NCBI RefSeq assembly: GCF_964355755.1
Contig: NC_092673.1
Location: 16,623,001-16,683,000, forward strand
From: Antedon mediterranea
Taxonomy: Eukaryota; Echinodermata; Crinoidea; Comatulida; Antedonidae
Reading direction: 5' to 3'
DNA length: 60,000 nt
Shown: positions 53,020 through 60,000 of the stretch, in pieces
How the letters are laid out: each line of letters begins with the position of its first letter
Numbering within the stretch: position 1 is the stretch's first letter
The notes under the pieces: generated by a model
The model's input: only the letters and a program-made list of their open reading frames with translations
The model's database searches: none
Told to the model about the DNA's origin: nothing
Translations under genes and position numbers: made by a program

Positions 53020-54537
53020 ATGAATCTTCTGGGCGGGAAAGTAATGCCCCTGACTACGGTTGATAGTAACGTGACCAAAAAGACAGTTGACAGCATTAGA
53101 GCATCCATTGATTCAGAGACTCGAGACGCTAACATGTTCCTCGACGCAAAAGACTATGCACGACATGTGTTTGAAAAACGCAAAACATGCATGACGGCCG
53201 TCAATGAAGAGTTTAAGAACAAAACGTTTTATCTACTCGACGAAGAGCACGCCAAACTATTGCGTCGAACGTTCGATCAGTTGCCAATGTGCATGTGTAT
53301 ACTCAATAGACTGTGTGCATCCATCTCGGTAAAATCAATGTTTGAACATGGAATGCGTGCTAGTGCCGAAGCGATCGTTAGAACGCAGTGCACAACCGTC
53401 GAAATACCATCGCCGACTTCATGTACAGTTGCCGTCTTTTGTCAAACGTACAAGGAATCCATCGAACGTTTCATACGCGACACCATTCGATGTATATGGA
53501 TCTATGGATTTGTGGTGACGACGTGTGTCGATGGTCGTCCGGTTGCCGTCGACATGGACGAATGTTTAGTATTCAGAGACGACGAAGGTGATCTGTATGC
53601 TAGATCGATTAAAAGCCAATCTCGTTTGCGTGTCGTTGTCGTTCATCGGCCAGGCGTTGACGGTAGAATGCACAGCGCTCTATCAAATCTGCTCGCCAGC
53701 TGTGAAAACGTACGTCTCTTGACCGAATATCATTTGGCGGCCGTGCGCAATTCGGCCACGAACATTATTGTGACCGGTCCTAAAATTCAATCAAAATCTA
53801 ACGGCATGAATGATGGCGAAGATGACAACAACAACAACAACAACACAGAAGACTTGGTTACCGGAGCAGCCGTAGCGAATCTGATCAAAGCCAGAACCAT
53901 GGGCGTTCCAATGGCAACTTCTCTACTGGACGACGTTAACAAAACGAGCACAGTAGACGAAAAAGAGAAACTTATCGGCGATCTAGTCAGATGCAGAAAG
54001 GAGAAGGAAAAGTTGAGAAAGAGTTTTCTTTTCGATAAAAGACGTGAACGACACTTGTTACCGGTTATGACGACCGAGGATGTTGGTGACGAGAGAAGTA
54101 TGTTGGCGTCCAGATTGGATGTAAAAACTCAATCGGGACTCGAACAGGCATCCGCCTCTCTCGATGTTCTCGTCAGAAACGTTCTATTGGGATCAATACC
54201 GGTGTCAGGGGGAGGCGCCGGCAACGTTGCACGCCACGGAACAACGTCTGCGCTTCCAGCGAAAATGTTACAGCAGATTGTCAGCGATTGTTCGGCATCG
54301 TGGCAAGATTTCATCGTCAGTTCACTGCTCGACGATTGGATGAAAGAATACGGCGTACCGCTGAAACCGTGGACAAAGAGAGCGTTTGAGGACATTGAAA
54401 TGATGATGCCCCTTCTGCCCTACTTTCGATCAGGCTGTGGACGGCGTATGCTCGCCGAAATGCTCGACGTTTCTGAACATGATTTCACGTCAACTTTTCA
54501 GCTTACTACTACTACTACTACTACTTCTTCTTCTTGA
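53020..54537 (+). CDS. Candidate portal protein
   Basis: It encodes 505 residues from the ATG at 53020 (an open frame without ATG extends to 52993). A helical N-terminal third leads into FIRDTIRCIWIYGFVVTTCVDGRPVAVDMDEC and FRDDEGDLYARS, then a beta-rich stretch (LRVVVVHRPGVDG). This helix, aromatic-Gly-Phe strand and turn order resembles the wing-to-core passage of portal proteins. A long charged helical section (VRCRKEKEKLRKS) and a helical C-terminus (WQDFIVSSLLDDWMKEYG) follow. Portals form the ring through which terminase packages DNA, and this gene directly follows the terminase locus. A Thr/Ser tail comes from (ACT)n. The call is structural pattern only. Confidence 0.4.
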   Translation: MNLLGGKVMPLTTVDSNVTKKTVDSIRASIDSETRDANMFLDAKDYARHVFEKRKTCMTAVNEEFKNKTFYLLDEEHAKLLRRTFDQLPMCMCILNRLCASISVKSMFEHGMRASAEAIVRTQCTTVEIPSPTSCTVAVFCQTYKESIERFIRDTIRCIWIYGFVVTTCVDGRPVAVDMDECLVFRDDEGDLYARSIKSQSRLRVVVVHRPGVDGRMHSALSNLLASCENVRLLTEYHLAAVRNSATNIIVTGPKIQSKSNGMNDGEDDNNNNNNTEDLVTGAAVANLIKARTMGVPMATSLLDDVNKTSTVDEKEKLIGDLVRCRKEKEKLRKSFLFDKRRERHLLPVMTTEDVGDERSMLASRLDVKTQSGLEQASASLDVLVRNVLLGSIPVSGGGAGNVARHGTTSALPAKMLQQIVSDCSASWQDFIVSSLLDDWMKEYGVPLKPWTKRAFEDIEMMMPLLPYFRSGCGRRMLAEMLDVSEHDFTSTFQLTTTTTTTSSS

Positions 54538-56355
54538 TCGTCGAAAGAGAGAGAATCTGTGTTGTTTCTTTGTGGAATTCAAAACGGATGCATGCAGCAC
54601 TGTCGGTCGCACTGTACCATCGGGAAAGAGAAGCGGTGCGCACGCAACAATAGTACCGTGCTCGAGTTTTATTTTTCTGTTGACAATCTGTATTCGAAAT
54701 TCGTCGACAGCAGCAGAAGAAGCAGCAGCAGCAGCAACAGACTGTTGGAAAACAAAAGTGTCTACAATGCCGTTACAGCCGATGCGTTGAACAGTGTTTT
54801 CGTGTTTCACCTCGCCTATCCATTCACCGGGCGTAGGATGCAATGGTGCCGTTGTTTTCACGAACCTTCCCGACGGTACGTGTACAGTGATGACGGTGTT
54901 GCCGTGGAACGCTACAATCGTGTTTGCGTCAAAGAACGAATGCACACTGGTACGTTTCACATTCTTTTGCTTTTCGTTTTCGTCCATGGAAATTGGATGT
55001 CTGAGTAGGACGTTCCACGTTGTTCGGGTACGTCGCAACATCACCAGAAGATGATCACCCGCTTGATCCACGTACCATGCGCATAGGTCGCGGCCGTGTT
55101 GACACGTTGCGTGCGACGTGTACAATTCACCGCCGACGCCCGTATCCAATGACTGTTCCACGCTCCACGCACCACTATCCAAATCGAACGTTTCAAATTC
55201 TTTAGCTCCACCACCGCTTAGTATCAACAAATCTTCGTTCATTCTCGTCAGGCATACCGATTCGTCTGTACGCTTCGTTGTAGAGTTTTGCAATCTTACG
55301 AACGTTCCAACGATGGCATTGTATCGATGAAGACGCATCGTCGCGTTCTCCTCGTCTGCTGGAGATACTGTGTACGCCAGATTCCGAACTACGGTAGTTC
55401 GATAGAACGGTGCCGTCATGAACGAAGCGGTAACGTGTACGTATTCTTCCAGCTGCTGTTGTGGTATTGATGGTGGTGGAGGTGGCGTTGTTGTTCCGAA
55501 AGTGGCAATTTGTCGATGACTGTGACGAACACCCAACGCCGATTGCTCGTTCAATCGATGATGATGAAACACTTGTTTTACATAATGTCTCAAATCTTGA
55601 ACCAGTTGATTGATGGAGGAGAGACGTACAAACGCAATTCTGTACAGCATTTCCGAATCGTTCAGTAATCTGCCTCGTATGAGTTTAACGAGAGCGTGTT
55701 GTTTTCTTGGATGTTCCGTTTTGCCGTTTTTGTTAATCCATGTGTGCACAAGATGCCAAAGATACGATTCTGGCATATAGTACACACTGTCGTGCGATTT
55801 TACTTCTGTCGGCTGATCGTGTCTGGCCGTATCCAGCCAGGTCATCAACTCTTCCCACTTGAGTTCCTGTTCGTGCAGTTTAATTTTGCCAAACGTTCTG
55901 CAAATGGCCGAGTCGACGACATTCGTCAACGACCAAGATGAAATTCTGTCGGCGGTTCTTCTGGCTTTCAGCAGATCGTGCATGCACATCTCGTACACGG
56001 CAGACGTAAACACGCAGATGGTGTCCTTGCAGCCAATCTTCTCGGCTATACTCAAGCAAGAGATTCGATCCTGATAGGAAAGAGTGGCGACAAAGTATGA
56101 GTTTCTATTCGTGTTCATGAACGTCAACAACGCGTCAACAAGTTGATCGTTTGCCATTCCAATAATGTTTACGCACCCTTTAGGCTTTTTACTCTCGTAC
56201 GTGGGTATTATCCAAACCATAATCGTTTTGTCTTTCGATGTACATACTCGAATCTGTTCAGATCCTTTGTAGCCCAACGTTCTCGGTCGTTGACCGACGT
56301 ATGCTAGATCTTCACGCGCTTTGTGATGATTGACAAGCAAACGTTTCTCTTCCAT
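54490..56355 (-). CDS. BTB/BACK/kelch-like protein, second copy
   Basis: It encodes 621 residues from the ATG at 56355 (MEEKRLLVNHHKAR); an upstream ATG at 56409 lies in a CA tract. The first 130 residues resemble a degenerate BTB fold, residues about 130-290 a BACK-like helical region (VDSAICRTFGKIKLHEQELK, WHLVHTWINKN), and the rest a kelch-like propeller (LLILSGGGAKEFETFDLDSGAWS with a double Gly and the paired aromatic positions). The C-terminus is Arg/Ser-rich. It has the same layout as the gene at 11591-13744, suggesting an old duplication. Its 3' end overlaps the portal candidate by 48 bp. A Cullin-3 adaptor role is inferred. Confidence 0.6.
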   Translation of the reverse strand: MEEKRLLVNHHKAREDLAYVGQRPRTLGYKGSEQIRVCTSKDKTIMVWIIPTYESKKPKGCVNIIGMANDQLVDALLTFMNTNRNSYFVATLSYQDRISCLSIAEKIGCKDTICVFTSAVYEMCMHDLLKARRTADRISSWSLTNVVDSAICRTFGKIKLHEQELKWEELMTWLDTARHDQPTEVKSHDSVYYMPESYLWHLVHTWINKNGKTEHPRKQHALVKLIRGRLLNDSEMLYRIAFVRLSSINQLVQDLRHYVKQVFHHHRLNEQSALGVRHSHRQIATFGTTTPPPPPSIPQQQLEEYVHVTASFMTAPFYRTTVVRNLAYTVSPADEENATMRLHRYNAIVGTFVRLQNSTTKRTDESVCLTRMNEDLLILSGGGAKEFETFDLDSGAWSVEQSLDTGVGGELYTSHATCQHGRDLCAWYVDQAGDHLLVMLRRTRTTWNVLLRHPISMDENEKQKNVKRTSVHSFFDANTIVAFHGNTVITVHVPSGRFVKTTAPLHPTPGEWIGEVKHENTVQRIGCNGIVDTFVFQQSVAAAAASSAAVDEFRIQIVNRKIKLEHGTIVACAPLLFPDGTVRPTVLHASVLNSTKKQHRFSLFRRSRRRSSSSSSSKLKS

Positions 56356-56419
56356 CTTGTTGTTAACGTCCCGGTTTTCTTTGTTTGTTTTCGTAAAACA
56401 CACACACACACAAATAATA
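56356..56419. promoter_or_regulatory. Short divergent promoter region with (CA)n
   Basis: The 64 bp between two divergent start codons hold a (CA)n tract at 56399-56412 followed by AAATAATA. Both genes must start transcription from here or from inside the neighbouring coding sequence. Confidence 0.35.
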
Positions 56420-57406
56420 ATGGTATCACGATTCCATCCTTACGCCGCCGGTGATGGTATTAGATGGTACACGGGCATACAGCCAAATTCACCGATCAAA
56501 GCGACAGAACGTCGTGGCGAGTACAGACTCGATGAGACAGACATGACGGCCGGTACGTCGCGTATACCAAATTTCGGCGATAGAAGAAACTTTATGTATC
56601 CAACGTCAACTCACGCACAAAAGGATACGGACGGTGTTCGTGACATAACAACGTATCACGAATTCTTCAACAGATCCATTCAATTCAATCGAGGCGATAT
56701 GCTGTTTCTTTACAACGGTCAAAGGAAAATGTCTACTGCAACACCGGCTCCTGTAAACTGTTACGCGTTACCCGAACCCAGTTTTAAAGCGAGTACGGAC
56801 AAGGCAACGGTGCCGTTGCCTCACCTCCAAAACATCATCAAAGAAGAGGTTACACTCGACATCAACGACTGTTTCGATCGCGACGTGCCGCACAACGAAT
56901 ACATCAAAACGGTGTGTCAACGACGTGGATTCGACAGCTTTGGAGCCGTACTGGCACGCATGAAAACTCCTAGAGATTTCCTCTCTTACTTTCTGCCTAT
57001 CGGCTATCAGCTTTCTTTCGGTGGCAATCAATGGTTTACGAACGAATCGTATCCGTGCATAACAACGCAACATTTCGGTAAGATGATTACAACACTGTCT
57101 GGAGTTCACGAATCGTGTCGATTGAATGCAAAAGCGGGTACTAAACTGTACTTGGCCGTAGGCATGCTACCCGGAGTAACCGACGCTCTTAACTATCCAT
57201 ATCCTTCGCTGTTTTTTAGCAACGATCATTATATTCCCAATCAACTAAAGTCTATGGGATTTGTTTGTCGATCGAGAAACGGTTGTGTGACGCCGTGTAT
57301 GGTGAAAGCCATCGGAGAGTTTGCTACCGATTTCTACGGTAACGTTCGCAGTCCCGAGATTGAACTGTTTATGAACAGATACTTTCGACCGTATCACTTT
57401 TCTTGA
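56420..57406 (+). CDS. Unknown 328-residue protein, possible capsid component
   Basis: The ATG at 56420 follows a (CA)n tract; an upstream frame to 56330 is a low-complexity extension. The protein is globular, rich in aromatic residues, Gly and Pro, without membrane segments or charged runs (FHPYAAGDGIRWYTG, FLPIGYQLSFGGNQWF, YPYPSLFFSNDHY). This composition and the length (about that of herpesvirus triplex subunit VP23, roughly 320 residues) would suit a structural capsid protein, and it lies near the packaging genes. I see no motif that proves it. Confidence 0.55.
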   Translation: MVSRFHPYAAGDGIRWYTGIQPNSPIKATERRGEYRLDETDMTAGTSRIPNFGDRRNFMYPTSTHAQKDTDGVRDITTYHEFFNRSIQFNRGDMLFLYNGQRKMSTATPAPVNCYALPEPSFKASTDKATVPLPHLQNIIKEEVTLDINDCFDRDVPHNEYIKTVCQRRGFDSFGAVLARMKTPRDFLSYFLPIGYQLSFGGNQWFTNESYPCITTQHFGKMITTLSGVHESCRLNAKAGTKLYLAVGMLPGVTDALNYPYPSLFFSNDHYIPNQLKSMGFVCRSRNGCVTPCMVKAIGEFATDFYGNVRSPEIELFMNRYFRPYHFS

Positions 57407-57483
57407 CGCGACACACACACACACACACACACTATATAATAACGTGTCAGAGCAAAAAAAAAAATCATTCAGATTCGTTCGGT

Positions 57484-58125
57484 ATGGGAAAGTCAAAGGA
57501 TATGATTGCGGAATTGAAACAGGAACTTGAAGCTATGCAAGTTGATAAGTTGAGTATGTTACAAGAACAAGATCGACTGAGAGGAAGAGTAATCGCTGCC
57601 GAAAAGTACGCCAACTCGTTACCGCAAAACATGTACAAAGACTTGACACATGCCGCCATGGACGCGCATAGGGATGTGGTAAAGGAGGAGACACAACGAT
57701 ACGAGATAGACAGCCTAAAGGCAAGACTCGCTGAAATGACTGTGAAGTATGAACAGTTGCGAAGGAAACTGCCCGAAACTTTGGAATTATGTTCCAAATA
57801 CAAGGGGGCGACCGAGATGATCAAACTTTTAAAAATTCAATGTGAAATCAACAAACAAGACTTTATGAAGGAGCAAGCGGATCGTCAAATGTTGGCCAGA
57901 AGAGCAAACTTACCGTACAAACAAACCGTTACAGAAGTCATACGAAAGCTGAATCTATTGATCGGACAGGATTATGTTGATGGTGATCTTGAAACAGACT
58001 GTGCCGACGTCAATCAAATAGAAGCAAATGTTTGTCATGCAATTGAACCGGTGCAGTTTCCTGAAGATCCATTACTAGACACGTGCGATCAACTGATGGC
58101 CGAATACGGAGCAACGGTGGTGTGA
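57484..58125 (+). CDS. Coiled-coil protein, 213 residues
   Basis: It starts at the ATG at 57484 (MGKSKDMIAELKQELEAM), downstream of a (CA)n tract (57411-57431) and a TATATAAT element at about 57434. The first 140 residues are heptad-patterned coiled coil (AELKQELEAMQVDKLSML, LKARLAEMTVKYEQLRRKL). The rest is a short acidic domain. AATAAA polyA signal at about 58168. It could be a scaffold or tegument assembly factor; no family is recognised. Confidence 0.65.
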   Translation: MGKSKDMIAELKQELEAMQVDKLSMLQEQDRLRGRVIAAEKYANSLPQNMYKDLTHAAMDAHRDVVKEETQRYEIDSLKARLAEMTVKYEQLRRKLPETLELCSKYKGATEMIKLLKIQCEINKQDFMKEQADRQMLARRANLPYKQTVTEVIRKLNLLIGQDYVDGDLETDCADVNQIEANVCHAIEPVQFPEDPLLDTCDQLMAEYGATVV

Positions 58126-58539
58126 AACAATTGTGTAAAATGTCATGTATAACATAAGAAAGTAAAAATAAATGCACCACAAACCTTAATGTCTTCTTCT
58201 TATTTCATTACTGTGCGCGTGTGTTTGTAATATCGATGACAGCTAGTAGTACTGTAAACGATACAAATAACAACGGCCAGAGAAGCAAAAACGTAAATTA
58301 TCTGAGTGGACGTTGATGATGGTAACAAACTATGTAATACACATGACCGACAAAAACGTAAGTGGTATTAAAAAAAAACCAGTAGTAACTACTGAATACT
58401 TAGTTGGTGCTCAAATACCGATGATGATGATGATAATAATTATAAAGAATTGGTTGAGGCACATGTTTGTTTTTGTTTTTTATTATTCCACTACCAATTA
58501 AAAAATACACAACAATTGGTCTGCGTTTTCTCTTCACCT
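58126..58539. other. Intergenic, polyA region
   Basis: It contains the AATAAA signal of the preceding gene and mostly AT-rich sequence with a GATGATGATGATAATAA tract near 58421. A small frame at 58313-58501 has no gene-like features. Confidence 0.4.
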
Positions 58540-58902
58540 TTATTTCGAACGGTTTGTTTGTTGGCCTTCACTACACTTAACTACAGTTAAAGCCGCTGAT
58601 GAGCCCGCGACGACGTTGTTTCTTTCCAACGTAAGCAAACTCGTGAAACTGTGCTGCCGTGAGTTAACAAAATCTGCCCCATGTCGAATGGATTTAAATT
58701 TTCTGGTAGTTAGAACAACGATCGAATTGATCCAAGACGGATATCTTGATGGTTTTAGATGTTCAGTGCGTACAAATTCATTTCCTTCACAACAGAGAAA
58801 AAATAAAACGATTTCAACTAACGTGCTTTCTGCATCTCGAGTACATTTTATTATGCGGTAGATTGTCTGTGTATGAATACAATGAATGTATATTGAACTC
58901 AT
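58540..58902 (-). CDS. Possible small protein, unknown
   Basis: A 120-codon frame opens at a genuine ATG at 58902. It has a hydrophobic Cys-containing stretch (VEIVLFFLCCEG) and a Ser/Thr-rich end. The start lies 26 bp downstream of the stop of another minus-strand gene. Composition is mixed and a shorter frame exists on the other strand, so this is a low-confidence gene. Confidence 0.25.
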   Translation of the reverse strand: MSSIYIHCIHTQTIYRIIKCTRDAESTLVEIVLFFLCCEGNEFVRTEHLKPSRYPSWINSIVVLTTRKFKSIRHGADFVNSRQHSFTSLLTLERNNVVAGSSAALTVVKCSEGQQTNRSK

Positions 58903-58927
58903 AGTATTGCAAGTGCTCGTGTGTAAA

Positions 58928-59353
58928 TTAAGCGTTTATTTGCTCAATCTCTTTGGCAAGTTTTTGTGTATCCTGACACACGGTTCTATACGTTTTAAAA
59001 TCACTCGGTGACGGTACTTCGTCTTCCATCATCACCGTATCCGCCATGAATCTCTCTAAACGTCTGCAAATCAACAATTGCTCTTCACACACTCGACGAT
59101 AGCTGGGTATAATGTGCTGATCGAAATGAAGACGAACCTCGTCCAACGTGATATCGTTCATTGATGTGTCTATTGTAGCTATGCTGGTTGTGATACTCTG
59201 AAGGATCTCTTTTTGATTTCTACCGCCGTACTTTTCGAATATGTGCTCACCGTGCAACACGGGATGATAGTTTTGTGAACTAGGATCATTGTTGCAAAAT
59301 TGTCTCTGCTTACTGTCAACGTCATACGAGCACAGTCTACACCCTGCTGCCAT
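58928..59353 (-). CDS. Small helical protein with N-terminal CxxC
   Basis: It encodes 141 residues from the ATG at 59353 (MAAGCRLCSYDVDSKQRQFC). The upstream frame is a (GT)n translation. A short Cys set at the N-terminus may bind zinc. The rest is helical (EILQSITTSIATIDTSMNDI, VRLHFDQHIIPSYRRVCEEQ) with an acidic turn. Size and helical make-up would fit small terminase-associated or capsid proteins of herpesviruses, but no motif supports a name. Confidence 0.55.
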   Translation of the reverse strand: MAAGCRLCSYDVDSKQRQFCNNDPSSQNYHPVLHGEHIFEKYGGRNQKEILQSITTSIATIDTSMNDITLDEVRLHFDQHIIPSYRRVCEEQLLICRRLERFMADTVMMEDEVPSPSDFKTYRTVCQDTQKLAKEIEQINA

Positions 59354-59435
59354 CACGGATGTTGCATCATACATACACACACACACACACACACATATAT
59401 AGTATGTATATTTTATTTTTGTCAAGCAAAACACT

Positions 59436-59690
59436 ATGAAGGACCTATCGATAGATTTTCTTTTTTGCTACGAAGATCCGCACGGTCTTCTCGAGTTCGA
59501 GGACGATTTTCTTTTTTGCAACGAGGATGCGCACGGTCTTCTCGAGTTCGAGGACGATTTTCTTTTTTGCTACGAGGATCCGCACGGTCTTCTTGAGTTC
59601 GAAGACGAATTTCTTTTTTGCTACGAGGATCCGCATTGTTTGGGGTACGAGGACGAATTTTCTATTTTGTTACGAGGAGGCTATTTGTAG
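59436..59690 (+). CDS. Tandem 17-residue repeat protein
   Basis: It encodes 84 residues: a 6-residue lead, three 17-residue repeats (59454-59504, 59505-59555, 59556-59606), a 16-residue variant (59607-59654) and a short tail. The unit is DFLFCYEDPHGLLEFED. Each full copy carries LLEFE, which fits the clathrin-box consensus (L, hydrophobic, any, hydrophobic, acidic). The nucleotide copies are nearly identical, so expansion is recent. The ATG is preceded by a (CA)n tract and TATATAGTATG. The opposite strand is also open, so the strand is chosen from the promoter-like context and the acidic, motif-bearing product. Confidence 0.5.
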   Translation: MKDLSIDFLFCYEDPHGLLEFEDDFLFCNEDAHGLLEFEDDFLFCYEDPHGLLEFEDEFLFCYEDPHCLGYEDEFSILLRGGYL

Positions 59691-59773
59691 TACTTAAAAA
59701 GAGGCAATGAGATGACATTAGTTAGTTGATTACGCATCGTCGTATAGAGATGCTGTTCGTTTGGGATAGAAAT

Positions 59774-60000
59774 ATGGCAGAATTAACAGATCTCTTTCAA
59801 TGCGAATATTGTTTACGGACATGGGAAGGAAACGGTCAATGTCCTTGTTGCAACTATATAGTGACTGAAATGCAGTACGACGCTGGTGATGAAGAAAGTT
59901 TACATGCCGGGGAATGTCATGATGATGATGGTGAGATGACAAGAAGATTGTACAATATTGATTTTCCAATTGATAACGATAGTATAAAGGTGCTGTTTGT
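59774..60000 (+). CDS. Zinc-binding protein, partial at the window end
   Basis: The frame opens at the ATG at 59774 and is still open after 75 codons at the window edge. The N-terminus has a compact zinc motif (CEYCLRTWEGNGQCPCC), a small ribbon- or RING-like arrangement of two CxxC pairs, followed by an acidic Asp run. The rest is outside the window. It might be a ubiquitin-ligase-type or nucleic-acid-binding protein. Confidence 0.55.
   Translation, partial: MAELTDLFQCEYCLRTWEGNGQCPCCNYIVTEMQYDAGDEESLHAGECHDDDGEMTRRLYNIDFPIDNDSIKVLF

Noticed and set aside
39425-60000. Nimavirus, nudivirus or other non-herpes large DNA virus
   Set aside because: The spliced terminase with its motif order and intron-nested genes fits Herpesvirales; I saw no PIF-type entry genes. 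Coverage of only 60 kb leaves some doubt.

Overview
The window looks like the genome, or an integrated copy, of an uncultured invertebrate herpesvirus-like DNA virus set in marine-invertebrate genomic DNA. The strongest evidence is a herpesvirus-type DNA-packaging terminase in three phase-compatible exons (39425-40120, 50060-50626, 51503-52036). Its exons carry, in order, a Walker A, a Walker B and the three nuclease acidic positions, and other genes lie inside its introns, as in known herpesviruses. Around it are long, closely packed, CpG-rich genes on both strands, often overlapping at their 3' ends: a portal candidate, a very large coiled-coil tegument-like protein, a five-domain LamG-like surface glycoprotein, BTB/BACK/kelch-like proteins, an F-box protein and multi-spanning membrane proteins. 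I cannot assign a family; the host may be an echinoderm or another marine invertebrate, judged only from repeat style (frequent AGGCCTA, GAGGGCGC repeats), and this is weak.

Layout. 1-2.7 kb: a frameshifted coiled-coil gene, a small ORF, a perfect hairpin and a spliced CD225/dispanin (IFITM-family) gene. 2.9-10.2 kb: non-coding tandem repeats, including 38 copies of a roughly 130-150 bp unit. 10.3-14.2 kb: a spliced death-domain gene, a Bcl-2-like gene, a kelch-like gene and a secreted Cys-rich protein. 14.2-16.2 kb: non-coding, with the left arm of an inverted repeat. 16.2-18.6 kb: an unknown gene and an F-box gene. 19.4-28.3 kb: a multi-spanning membrane gene whose 8.1-kb intron holds a MITE with 9-bp target duplications and a decayed N-RAG-TP-like transposon. 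28.5-31.8 kb: a nuclear acidic protein and two envelope-type proteins. 31.9-35.3 kb: the right inverted-repeat arm, more repeats, a broken death-effector-domain gene and a Penelope-like relic. 35.3-39.3 kb: an intact spliced tandem-DED (vFLIP-like) gene and the LamG glycoprotein. 39.4-52 kb: terminase with nested genes, one of them an ESCRT-III/CHMP4-like protein. 52-60 kb: a gene cut by an assembly gap, the portal candidate, a second kelch-like gene, a possible capsid gene, coiled-coil and small zinc-binding proteins, and a 17-residue tandem-repeat protein.

How it may work together. Packaging genes (terminase, portal candidate) and tegument-like genes form the right half. Genes against host cell death and innate defence (death domain, Bcl-2-like, tandem DED, CD225) are scattered and are mostly spliced with about 100-bp introns, which fits capture from host genomic DNA. 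A PPxY motif in a membrane protein, an ESCRT-III-like protein and repeated clathrin-box-like motifs suggest membrane remodelling in egress (inference). Most large reading frames are intact, so the element is either recent or still active, while the transposon inside it is decayed. All assignments are by eye from sequence; no searches were run.
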